Source: Kineothrix alysoides
Lineage (GTDB): Bacteria; Bacillota; Clostridia; Lachnospirales; Lachnospiraceae
Direction: 5' to 3'
Assembly (NCBI RefSeq): GCF_000732725.1
Contig: NZ_JPNB01000002.1
Location: forward strand, 124,001-188,000
DNA length: 64,000 nucleotides
In this document: positions 27,922 through 36,287 of the stretch, one piece after another
Layout: the number at the start of each line of letters is the position of its first letter
Numbering within the stretch: the stretch's first letter is position 1
Notes under the pieces: model-generated
Seen by the model: the letters and a program-made list of their open reading frames with translations, nothing else
The model's database searches: none
Told to the model about the DNA's origin: nothing
Translations under genes and position numbers: made by a program

Positions 27922-28137
27922 ATTCATTCCTCCGCATATATAATATTTATCGTTCTTATGCCCACTGCTTTAATATACGTGTTTTACGTTCATCGTCCTT
28001 TATATACACTCGAGCATGTCAGACAACTGCTTGTATCAAATCTTATGCTCCACTTTGAGGAAGACAAGACATGATTTTGCGGGCGTAGTGGTGCCACATA
28101 AGCAGTTTTCAGACACGCCCCGGCTTCCATAATTATT
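27922..28137 (-). other. structured rhaA-rhaD spacer
   Basis: The spacer between rhaA and rhaD can fold on itself: 28018-28034 is an imperfect inverted repeat of 28098-28114 (14 of 17 positions), and GGGCGT (28081-28086) pairs with ACGCCC (28115-28120). No U-tract follows. It may set the relative level of RhaD or protect an mRNA end. Confidence 0.4.
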
Positions 28138-29394
28138 CTAACGGTACATCAATACTTCAGCTTCATATTTTTGTATGTCCTCAAACCAGCTCTTATCCTC
28201 CGGTACACCACATTGCCTGCAATACTCCGCCCATATGTCTCCGAGAGGATAGGTTTTCAGTTCCTCCTGCATTATCATAAGCTCTGTCAGACGGCTTTCC
28301 TCCTGAAGCCTCCTCAGCGCTTCGTTAGGCGTACATAATGCGCTTAACAGTGCTTTCTGCCAGCTTCTGAAACCTACGGTCCACGCTGCAACGCGGTTAA
28401 TGCCTGCATCGAAATAATCGAGGGCCATGTATACACGGTCAAGACCTTCACAGCGGACAATTTCCTTCGCCATCTCCCTGGTCTCATCATCGAACAGCAC
28501 TACATGGTCGCTGTCCCATCGAACCGGTCTCGTAATATGCAGGGCAATTTCAGGATAATAGCATAATAGCGCGGGAATCTTGTCAGATACTACCTCCGTC
28601 GGATGATAATGTCCGTTATCCATTAACGGCAGGCAGCCTTCGTGGGAAGCAGCAAAGCTCAATGTGAACTCCCCGGAGCCTACAGTATAGGATTCCACAC
28701 CAATTCCGAACACCTTGGATTCCACACAGGGCTTCACAAGCTTCTTGTCATATTGCTCCGATAAAATCTGCTCAATGGAGTCTTTATAACGCAGTCTCGG
28801 TCCCATGCGATCAGCCGGCACGTCCTTATAGCCGTCTCCGATCCATATGTTCATGACGCAGGGTACGCCGGTCTCCTTAGCAAAATATTCCGAAATACGG
28901 ATACATGCTTTTCCATGGTCAATCCAGAATTTCCTTGTAGCTTCGTCGGGGCTGGATAAGGTCAAGCCATCCTTCACCTTCTCATGAGAGAAGAAGGTAG
29001 GATTGAAATCGATGCCCATATTTCTTTCCCTTGCAAACTCCACCCATTTCGCAAAATGTCTCGGTTCCAGCTTATCGCGGTCCGCATATTCGCCCTTTTC
29101 AAAAACAGCATAGCAGGCATGGAGGTTCAGCTTCTTTTTACCGGGCATCAGACGAAGTGCCTGATCCATGTCGTCCATAAGTTCCTGCGGCGTTCTCGCT
29201 TTTCCGGGATAGTTGCCGGTAGCCTGTATTCCTCCGGTCAGCGGCCCCTCATGGTCAAAGCCGGTAACGTCGTCGCCCTGCCAGCAGTGGAGGGATACCG
29301 GAACTTCTTTTAGCTTTGCAATGGCCGCATCGGTATCTATGCCGATTTCCTTGTACATCTCTTTTGCTGATTCATATCTTTCCTTACTTGTCAT
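28138..29394 (-). CDS. rhaA: L-rhamnose isomerase
   Basis: RhaA converts L-rhamnose to L-rhamnulose in the cytoplasm. The 418-residue product has the family start region SLHCWQGDDVTGFDHEGPLTGGIQATGNYPG, the metal-site segments GIDFNPTFFSHEK and LPLMDNGHYHPTEVV, and HVVLFDDETREM. Lies between rhaB and rhaD on the same strand, 141 bases after rhaB. Confidence 0.97.
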   Translation of the reverse strand: MTSKERYESAKEMYKEIGIDTDAAIAKLKEVPVSLHCWQGDDVTGFDHEGPLTGGIQATGNYPGKARTPQELMDDMDQALRLMPGKKKLNLHACYAVFEKGEYADRDKLEPRHFAKWVEFARERNMGIDFNPTFFSHEKVKDGLTLSSPDEATRKFWIDHGKACIRISEYFAKETGVPCVMNIWIGDGYKDVPADRMGPRLRYKDSIEQILSEQYDKKLVKPCVESKVFGIGVESYTVGSGEFTLSFAASHEGCLPLMDNGHYHPTEVVSDKIPALLCYYPEIALHITRPVRWDSDHVVLFDDETREMAKEIVRCEGLDRVYMALDYFDAGINRVAAWTVGFRSWQKALLSALCTPNEALRRLQEESRLTELMIMQEELKTYPLGDIWAEYCRQCGVPEDKSWFEDIQKYEAEVLMYR

Positions 29395-29535
29395 TATGTA
29401 TTGTCCTTTCTGTTATTTATGTTTTTATTTCTTTCATTTCTGTAAGTCTATCTTCCATATTTATACTCATGTCCGCTTTGATGAGCTCAAAGTTATGTCT
29501 TTTATAATCATCTATTCTATGTGCCAGAAACTGCT

Positions 29536-30936
29536 TTATGGTTCATAGACCTCTATCGGAAACGAACGATAGATGCACTCCCTCGCCTCTTTCAGATCCC
29601 GCAGCTCTCCTCCGGCTATCATTTGGGCCGCGATGTTGCCGATAGCGGTGGCTTCTATTGGTCCTGCGATTACGGTACGATTGGTAGCTTTAGCAGTGAG
29701 AGCATTCAAATATTCCGCATTCGCACCGCCGCCCACAATGTAAATCCTATCATACTGCTTTCCCGTGATTTCTTCGATTTCCCCAATAGTCCTCTCATAG
29801 CATTTAGCCAGACTGTTGTAAATTACTGCCGCGGTCTGTTCGATTCCCTCCGGTATCTCCTGCCCCGAGTCCCGGCAGGCATATTTCACCTCCGCCGCCA
29901 TACTTGCCGGTGCGAGAAAACGCTCTTCGTTGCAATCAACAAGGGAAGCTATTGTTTCCTCGGAGGCGAGCCTGCAGATCGTCCCGTAGTCCATATCCTG
30001 CCCTATTTCTTTTTTCACCGACTGAATCATCCAAAGACCCATTATGTTTTTCAGATAACGAAAGCGGAAGCTATAGCCGCCCTCATTCGTAAGATTGTGC
30101 AGTTCGCTCTCTTCAGAGCAATCCGCATGCATTAGCTCAGTTCCCATTAACGACCAAGTTCCGGAGCTGATATAGAGAATATCCTTCTTGCCGCTTGGCA
30201 CCGCCATCACTGCCGAGCCGGTATCATGAGTGGCAGGAAGGATTACTCGGCAATCGTACCCCAGCTCCTTTTGGATTTCCTCTGTCAAGCTCCCTAACAC
30301 GGTACCGGGAGTCCGGATCTTTTGAAATATTTCTTCGGGGTAGCCAAGCTTTTTTATCAACTCTATATCCCAGGTCTTCGTCTTGGGACTTACCAGCTGC
30401 GTGGTAGTTGCATTGGTATATTCCGCTGATGCCGTTCCTGTAAGCAGATAGTGAAAGTAGTCGGGGATCATCAGCAGCTTTCTCGCCTTTGCAAGCTGCT
30501 GCGGCTGCCTCTTTTTCAGCGACATAAGCTGATATATTGTATTGAATATCTGCTTCTGGATTCCCGTCCTTTTATAAAGCGCCTTCTCCGATATGATTCG
30601 ATAAACCTCTTCGTCCATCCCCTTCGTTCTTCCGTCACGGTAAGCTACCGCATTACCGATTCGTTTATTTTCTTCATCCAAAAGAACGAAGTCTACCGCC
30701 CACGTATCGATTCCAACGCTTACCGGAATCTTGCCCTGTGCGGCACACTTCTCCATTCCCGCTTTAATTTCTGCAAATAAGCTGTCCACATCCCAGATCA
30801 GCTCTCCGTCCTTTTCTGTCATGCCGTTCGGGAAGCGATGGATTTCTTCTAAAAGCATCCTTTCCCCTTCCTTGTGGCCCAATATATGCCGCCCGCTGGA
30901 GGCGCCTATGTCAATCGCCAGATAATATTGGTTCAT
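29536..30936 (-). CDS. rhaB: rhamnulokinase
   Basis: RhaB phosphorylates L-rhamnulose. The 466-residue FGGY-family kinase begins MNQYYLAIDIGASSGRHILG with the phosphate-binding loop, contains GIDTWAVDFVLLD near residue 75, ILPATHDTGSAV (adenosine/substrate site) near 230 and YIVGGGANAEYLNALTA near the C-terminus. AAAGGAA lies upstream of the start. It follows the AraC regulator gene after a terminator. Confidence 0.96.
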   Translation of the reverse strand: MNQYYLAIDIGASSGRHILGHKEGERMLLEEIHRFPNGMTEKDGELIWDVDSLFAEIKAGMEKCAAQGKIPVSVGIDTWAVDFVLLDEENKRIGNAVAYRDGRTKGMDEEVYRIISEKALYKRTGIQKQIFNTIYQLMSLKKRQPQQLAKARKLLMIPDYFHYLLTGTASAEYTNATTTQLVSPKTKTWDIELIKKLGYPEEIFQKIRTPGTVLGSLTEEIQKELGYDCRVILPATHDTGSAVMAVPSGKKDILYISSGTWSLMGTELMHADCSEESELHNLTNEGGYSFRFRYLKNIMGLWMIQSVKKEIGQDMDYGTICRLASEETIASLVDCNEERFLAPASMAAEVKYACRDSGQEIPEGIEQTAAVIYNSLAKCYERTIGEIEEITGKQYDRIYIVGGGANAEYLNALTAKATNRTVIAGPIEATAIGNIAAQMIAGGELRDLKEARECIYRSFPIEVYEP

Positions 30937-31010
30937 TTGTCATACAGTTCCTTTCTTCCATAAAATAAGAACATGAATTATGACTTTATCTTATCTGCTT
31001 TTTCTGCAAT

Positions 31011-31043
31011 AAAAAAGAACACCTTTTGTTCAAAAAAGTGTCC
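31011..31043 (-). terminator. terminator of the AraC regulator gene
   Basis: Immediately after the AraC stop the minus strand forms an 11-bp stem (GGACACTTTT with its partner at 31017-31028, two wobble pairs) followed by TTTTTTATT. It separates regulator transcription from rhaB. Confidence 0.75.
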
Positions 31044-32006
31044 TTATTTTCCATTTATCCTATAGGTTCTCGGAGTAACTCCAAATTGCCTTTGAAAGAT
31101 TCTATGAAAATAGCTGATGTTATCATATCCCACTATCATGGCCGCATCCATGACTGACATGGATGTGGTGCTGAGAAGATAAGCCGCCTGATTCAACCGC
31201 TTTGTCTGAACTAACTCCGTATAGGTCTTGCCCGTGCGCTTCTTTATTTCCTTGGACAGCCAGTACAAATCATAATGCAGGCTGTTTGCCAGCTGCGTCA
31301 GTTCCCCGTCTCTATAGTGTTCCTCGATATAGCTTAAGACCGTAATGATCAGCTTCTGCTGCCCGCTGCTTTCGTCAGTCTCCAGTTTATCCATGTGGTT
31401 CATCAATTGAAGGAACAAAAGGCCCATGGTGGCCTGATTGATACTCCGTTTGTTAGACTGCTTGTTTACGATTGTCCAGATCAGGTTTTCCACCAGATTC
31501 TGTATTGGAAGAATGTCCGCGACCTTGAAGTGCAGATAGCCGAAAGCACCGCTTTCCCCTCGCAGGGCGTCGATAATAAAGTCCCGAAGCAGATTCCGCT
31601 CCTCCTCCATCATCCTCAGGGCGGAATCGAAAAATTCGGGAAGAATGATGAAGTTGACCGCAACATCATCCTCTCCTGCCGGATATATCTCCTGCGTGGC
31701 ACTCTGATTCAGAAACAGCAACTCACCCTGCGCAAGCCGCACATCCTCATCGTTTACATCATGGTGAGTGGAACCGGAGCACATATAGATTACCTCGATA
31801 TAATTGTGCTTGTGCTTAGGAAAATGCACAAACCTCGTATGAGTGCGCACCTGAATCAGCTTGCCCGCCTCTAACAGCTTCTTCGAATCGATAGTATCAG
31901 TTTCAGAAGACATATACAGCTCTTTTTCGATTTCCGAGGCTCCCGAAAGAAGACGTATTTCTTCCGAGGTGATTTTCTTTAATTGGGATAGAAGTTCTTT
32001 TGTCAT
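31044..32006 (-). CDS. AraC family transcriptional regulator
   Basis: The 320-residue product has an N-terminal cupin-type sensing domain (HKHNYIEVIYMCSGSTHHDV, about residues 65-85) and a C-terminal double helix-turn-helix (about 220-318) with LNQAAYLLSTTSMSVMDAAMIVGYDNISYFHRIFQRQFGVTP. This layout and the place directly upstream of rhaB suggest a rhamnose-responsive activator of the RhaS/RhaR type, although identity to those proteins cannot be judged here. Confidence 0.9.
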   Translation of the reverse strand: MTKELLSQLKKITSEEIRLLSGASEIEKELYMSSETDTIDSKKLLEAGKLIQVRTHTRFVHFPKHKHNYIEVIYMCSGSTHHDVNDEDVRLAQGELLFLNQSATQEIYPAGEDDVAVNFIILPEFFDSALRMMEEERNLLRDFIIDALRGESGAFGYLHFKVADILPIQNLVENLIWTIVNKQSNKRSINQATMGLLFLQLMNHMDKLETDESSGQQKLIITVLSYIEEHYRDGELTQLANSLHYDLYWLSKEIKKRTGKTYTELVQTKRLNQAAYLLSTTSMSVMDAAMIVGYDNISYFHRIFQRQFGVTPRTYRINGK

Positions 32007-32199
32007 AGTTCTTACATCCTATTCAGAAAGGGTGAACTCGTTAATATTTTAAAAAACTTGGAAAAATGAAGTTCATTAAATCTTAATGCAAGGTGTCGTC
32101 CAGCCCATAGCTTGTGATATTTCATATATTTCTGCTCCATGATAGGGCTGCACTCTTATAAGACTAGATTATATTGTCTTTTGAATCAATAGATTTTAC

Positions 32200-32877
32200 T
32201 TAATACAACAATACCTGAGAATTGGTTCCATAGAAGATTTCTTCTTTTCCCGCAAGCTTATCTAAGATTTTCTCTATCTGGTCCCAGTTATTGTTAACGT
32301 CGAATTCGTAGCTATGGCCCCAGATATAAAAAAGCTGTGGTATTTCCGGCTGGAGGTTCAGGAAATCGTCGATTAACGTCATTATATCCATATCATCGTG
32401 GTGGCAGGTGGGCTTTAGTCTAAGAAGGTCCTGCGGAATATCAAAGGTTTTTGAGCTTTCTACTGTTCTTGAATATTGAATGCCACACTTTTTCAGAACT
32501 TCTACTACCGCATCGTTGTAAGTGCCGAAGGGATACGCCATTCCATTCATGCTCCGGCCAAATATTCTTTCTAAATTCTGTTTATCCACGAAGACTTCGT
32601 TATAAATGGTATCTTCATCGCATTTGGTCAGGTCAGCATGGGTCAGACAGTGTACTGCAATTTCGTGGCCTTTGTATAATTCGGGGAGGTCCAAGGCATT
32701 CATGCGATGAATAGTCAGACCGTTGTTATCCCATAAGGACGCGTAGCTTTGTATTCCGCTGTTTAGATTGAAAGTACATTTTGCCCGATAGTAATTGAAT
32801 AGCTCTGTAAGTTGCTTGTCCTGCGTTACGCCGTCATCATAGCTGAAGGTAACGGCTTTCCTTTTTTCATTCCACAT
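32200..32877 (-). CDS. polysaccharide deacetylase family protein
   Basis: About 225 residues. The start MWNEKRKAVTFSYDDGVTQD carries the NodB-homology Asp-Asp pair; IAVHCLTHADL supplies the zinc histidines and MAYPFGTYND the third conserved segment. No signal peptide is present, so it probably works in the cytoplasm, unlike cell-wall deacetylases. It lies upstream of the AraC gene on the same strand. A role on plant-derived sugars is an inference from context. Confidence 0.85.
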   Translation of the reverse strand: MWNEKRKAVTFSYDDGVTQDKQLTELFNYYRAKCTFNLNSGIQSYASLWDNNGLTIHRMNALDLPELYKGHEIAVHCLTHADLTKCDEDTIYNEVFVDKQNLERIFGRSMNGMAYPFGTYNDAVVEVLKKCGIQYSRTVESSKTFDIPQDLLRLKPTCHHDDMDIMTLIDDFLNLQPEIPQLFYIWGHSYEFDVNNNWDQIEKILDKLAGKEEIFYGTNSQVLLY

Positions 32878-33247
32878 AATGTTTTCACCACCATTTTCAA
32901 ACTCTTTTATCAGTATTGGAGCTGCTCCCATGTGACTGATTTTCAGCATCCCTTATATCCATATTATAACAAATCCAGAAATTTTTCTACATACATAAGG
33001 TAAAAGTCGTAAGCTGATTTTTAAAAGCAAACCCTGAACCGGGCTCCTTTTACCCTCTGCTGATTTTCAAAGTTATATGAGCAGGCGGTGCAATCAATCG
33101 AATTTTGAAAAGAAATATGATGGCAAAAATTTTCGCAGCCGGGTTGTACTTCAGGCTGCATGGAATGATTATCCAAGCTATTTGTAATGGTGATCACCTT
33201 AAAAACGGAGAAATTGTTGAATTGAATTTGGAGTAAAGGTATTATCT
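32878..33247. other. intergenic region with a short protein-like frame
   Basis: Between the deacetylase and the MerR gene there is a plus-strand frame open from about 33040 to a stop near 33189 that contains SRRCNQSNFEKKYDGKNF. It has an ATG near 33077 but no ribosome binding site. It may be the decayed end of a gene. Otherwise nothing is seen. Confidence 0.3.
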
Positions 33248-34072
33248 TTATTGTACGTGAATCTCTATCTGCAAAAGATATTTTGTGGAATCGATGGTAG
33301 AGGTCTCATCGAACAAGTACTCCTCATATGCATCGCCGCATACTTTCAAACCCGCTTCTTTTATATAATTTAGAACCCTGTCATATAGGGCGGCGCTTTG
33401 TGAATATTCACCATACTCCCGTCCAATTACATATAAGCCTTTGGGCTTTTCTGAATTGCTCGGATAACTGCCCCCGGATAAAGGGCAATAATAATACCGG
33501 GAAGGATGAGAAAAATTTCTTTTCAATAAATCCGAATGGGAAATAATCGAACCGGCAGGCAAGCCGCGAATGATCTGATTATCGTTACAGAAATCATAAA
33601 ATTCCACAAGATAGTACCAGCCATCCAGTACATGACTGGTCTCCGGAAGCTTTGGTCCCAGCAAAAGCGGTACGGCATCATATTCCCTAACTTCAATAGA
33701 GTCAATATCATTTCTCACGCTCATTCCCTTTTTTGTTAAACTAATTCGGGTATCCAGCATATCGTTAATCTGTTCTAACGTTTGAATCTTTTCTTGAACC
33801 ACAGCTTTTTGCGCTTGCAGCATATCTATCAAATTTTCAGGTGAACGGTTACTTAGATATTCCTTAATTTGTTTTAAGGGCATGCCTATTTCCCTCAAAA
33901 CGGTAATCACATTAGCAATATCGATCTGAGGATAGGTATAGTAACGATAGCCGTTATTTCTATCGATCTCGGTAGGAGAAAGAAGTCCTATACTATCATA
34001 AAACAAAAGAGTCCTTCGTGTAATCCCGGTTACATGGGCAAATTCACTTATTTTCATACGATACTTTTCCAT
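33248..34072 (-). CDS. MerR family transcriptional regulator
   Basis: The 274-residue product has an N-terminal MerR winged helix (MKISEFAHVTGITRRTLLFYDSIGLLSP, NNGYRYYTYPQ), a coiled linker (about residues 75-115) and a C-terminal GyrI/BmrR-like effector-binding domain of about 150 residues, a combination typical of multidrug-responsive activators. It is divergent from a MATE exporter whose promoter has MerR-type geometry. The start may be 34072 or the in-frame ATG at 34057 preceded by GGAAAAG. Confidence 0.92.
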   Translation of the reverse strand: MEKYRMKISEFAHVTGITRRTLLFYDSIGLLSPTEIDRNNGYRYYTYPQIDIANVITVLREIGMPLKQIKEYLSNRSPENLIDMLQAQKAVVQEKIQTLEQINDMLDTRISLTKKGMSVRNDIDSIEVREYDAVPLLLGPKLPETSHVLDGWYYLVEFYDFCNDNQIIRGLPAGSIISHSDLLKRNFSHPSRYYYCPLSGGSYPSNSEKPKGLYVIGREYGEYSQSAALYDRVLNYIKEAGLKVCGDAYEEYLFDETSTIDSTKYLLQIEIHVQ

Positions 34073-34123
34073 CTTCTATTCTTCTTCCGCTTTATAAATT
34101 TTTTTATTTTTTTGATTCATAAC

Positions 34124-34154
34124 TTGACTGTACAGTATATGTACAGTTTATAAT
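34124..34154 (+). promoter_or_regulatory. MerR-type promoter and operator of the MATE gene
   Basis: -35 TTGACT (34124-34129) and -10 TATAAT (34149-34154) are separated by 19 bases, the overlong spacing that MerR activators correct by DNA distortion. The spacer holds a perfect inverted repeat ACTGTAC-N7-GTACAGT (34127-34147). The site lies about 50 bases upstream of the MATE start and next to the merR start. Confidence 0.85.
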
Positions 34155-34192
34155 AGCCAGTTGAACTAATCAATGTTTTTTTGGAGGAGTGT

Positions 34193-35521
34193 ATGTTAAA
34201 TAAAATTTTAGACATGAAACACATCAATAAGCAATTTTCTCGATATGTAATCCCATCGGTAATCGGGATGCTCGTTCAGGCACTATATGTTATCCTGGAC
34301 GGCGTTATCGTCGGACAGGGTATCGGCGAGGTCGCACTCGGCGCCATCAATATTGTTTTCCCGTTCAGCATGCTGGTCATCGCTCTGGCTATGCTTATAG
34401 CCGTAGGCGGTGCAAATGTATACTCTTTTCACAAAGGGCAGGGGGAGGCAGAAAAGGCGAACAATATATTCTGCCAATGTCTGGCCTTGGCCGTTATGAT
34501 AGGTATCGTGCTGGCATTAACGGGCTTCTTCTTTCGGGAACGGATTTCTATCTTCTTGGGTGCAAACGAAGAATTGTTAGTTCCTGCAGTTGCCTACCTC
34601 AAATGGTCGGCCCCCTTTTCTCTTATACAAATGGTCACATTCGGTCTTTCTGTTTTTGTGCGCAATGACAATAACCCTAAAATAGCTATGCTTGGTTCTG
34701 TCTTTGGTGCTGTCATCAACGCAGCTCTCGACATTATTTTTATCCTCGTCCTTCATTATGGAATTGAGGTGGCAGCAATTACAAACGGCATCGGCATGGG
34801 TATCGAATTTCTTTTTTATATCAGCCATTTTATCTTTAACAAAGGATCTCTGCGCATTCGCAAGCCGATCTTCCATTTGGGGGAGATAAAAAGAGTATTG
34901 AGTAACGGTATGGCTTCCTCTCTGATGGAATTCAGCGTGCCGGCCTTTACCTTTTCCTATAATCTTGCTGTAGTGCAGATTACAGGAACGCTTGGCGTAT
35001 CCGCATATTCCATCGTGGGCTATGTATGTTCGATTATTAATATGGTTGTAATGGGCGTGGCGCAGGGCGTGCAGCCCCTCATGAGTCTTTATCACGGTCA
35101 AAATGAGAAGAAAGGCTTTTCCTATGTGTACCATCTTGGAGTCATTACCAATATTACCGCCTCCGTCATATTAGTTGCTATTTGTGTAATCTTTGGAGAA
35201 AATATTGCCCCGCTGTTCCATACCGGCAATACTGCTTTAACGAGTCTAACCGCGTATATGCTCAGTCAATATCCATTTGCATATATTTTTATAGGAATCA
35301 CTTTAATGAATATCCTCTATTTCCAGACCATGGAACGCAACATCTATGCAACGTTGCTTTCGTTTTTACGATGTCTCGGCTTTGTTCAGATTTTTTTACT
35401 GCTTTCCGTATTCGTATTCCATGCTAAGGGGATCTATCTCACCTTTTTGGCCGGCGAATTGTGCCATTTTATTATTTCCCAGACATTGGTAAGGAGAACC
35501 ATGAAACGAAGTATGACTTAA
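34193..35521 (+). CDS. MATE family multidrug efflux transporter
   Basis: About 442 residues with twelve predicted membrane segments. Family features: GMLVQALYVILDGVIVGQGIGEVALGA in the first repeat and FTFSYNLAVVQITGTLGVSAYSIVGYV in the second. MATE proteins export cationic compounds in exchange for Na+ or H+. The ATG at 34193 follows TTGGAGGAG. Expression is probably activated by the divergent MerR regulator. Confidence 0.93.
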   Translation: MLNKILDMKHINKQFSRYVIPSVIGMLVQALYVILDGVIVGQGIGEVALGAINIVFPFSMLVIALAMLIAVGGANVYSFHKGQGEAEKANNIFCQCLALAVMIGIVLALTGFFFRERISIFLGANEELLVPAVAYLKWSAPFSLIQMVTFGLSVFVRNDNNPKIAMLGSVFGAVINAALDIIFILVLHYGIEVAAITNGIGMGIEFLFYISHFIFNKGSLRIRKPIFHLGEIKRVLSNGMASSLMEFSVPAFTFSYNLAVVQITGTLGVSAYSIVGYVCSIINMVVMGVAQGVQPLMSLYHGQNEKKGFSYVYHLGVITNITASVILVAICVIFGENIAPLFHTGNTALTSLTAYMLSQYPFAYIFIGITLMNILYFQTMERNIYATLLSFLRCLGFVQIFLLLSVFVFHAKGIYLTFLAGELCHFIISQTLVRRTMKRSMT

Positions 35522-35522
35522 T

Positions 35523-35939
35523 TCCTCGTTCTTTATTGATTATTATGAATTAATCCTCACAACGCAAAAGTTTCTTTCAGAAAATCCCCTTACTTATGAA
35601 CTCCCAGAGGCTCAAAGGAAAGAACATAATTTTCAGGACTTGGCGGACTGGTACGCCGAACTGTCTTACACATGGCTGAGAATCCGCCATTATGCTCAAG
35701 AAAGAGACGCTGTCAAAGTTTATATGTGGGGGATAATGCTTCAAGAAGAATTGAATAACGTCTGTGCAGACTTTGGTTTTGAGAAGATGGAACTTATGGC
35801 AGCCTACGACCCAGATAACTTGAGCGCCTTTGTCAGCTCCTCAGACAAATATGAATCAGAAATGAGAGCAATAATTGAAAACGGCGGCGGAACAATCCGG
35901 GAATTTAAGGATTTTGAGAAGTTTCTAAATGAAGTATAA
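35523..35939 (+). pseudogene. 5'-truncated hypothetical gene
   Basis: A frame open from the end of the MATE gene to 35939 encodes continuous protein-like sequence (for example LADWYAELSYTWLRIRHYAQERD and IIENGGGTIREF) well upstream of the only candidate start, a TTG at 35640 with poor ribosome binding site spacing. The coding character begins at once after the MATE stop, so the true N-terminus seems lost, perhaps when the MATE gene was joined to this region. It overlaps the next gene by 11 bases. The family is not recognised. Confidence 0.55.
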
Positions 35940-36183
35940 AAATGCACAGGATATTTTGCCTGACAAACTTCTTAAAGAACTACAGACCTATGTCTCGGGT
36001 GAAACCTTGTATATACCCAACACAGAATCCAAAAAGCAATGGGGAGAATCTTCCGGAGCACGCAGCTACTATAAGCAGCGCAACGCGCAAATCCGTGAAA
36101 AGTATATGCAGGGAGGCACCTTGGAAGAACTGGCAAAAGAATATAATCTATCAATAGATTCCATCAGAAAAATTATATACTAA
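35929..36183 (+). CDS. CD3324-type helix-turn-helix protein
   Basis: The 84-residue product starts MKYKNAQDILPDKLLKELQTYV, then GETLYIPN and KQRNAQIREKYMQGGTLEELAKEYNLSIDSIRKIIY, a C-terminal helix-turn-helix. It matches a small family common in Clostridia that resembles Mor-type activators. It overlaps the end of the truncated gene before it, so the two were probably a functional pair. Target genes are unknown. Confidence 0.85.
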   Translation: MKYKNAQDILPDKLLKELQTYVSGETLYIPNTESKKQWGESSGARSYYKQRNAQIREKYMQGGTLEELAKEYNLSIDSIRKIIY

Positions 36184-36199
36184 TATTACAAGCAAAGAT

Positions 36200-36231
36200 G
36201 CCGCAGCCTAACATTCCCGTCAGGCTGCGGC
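36200..36231. terminator. bidirectional hairpin
   Basis: A perfect 10-bp stem GCCGCAGCCT/AGGCTGCGGC with a 12-base loop lies between convergent genes. Weak T-rich flanks on either side make it a plausible bidirectional terminator. Confidence 0.6.
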
Positions 36232-36287
36232 ACTCCGTATATCTATCTCACCCCGGCATAATCATACCAAGATTTCAATTTTTATTC

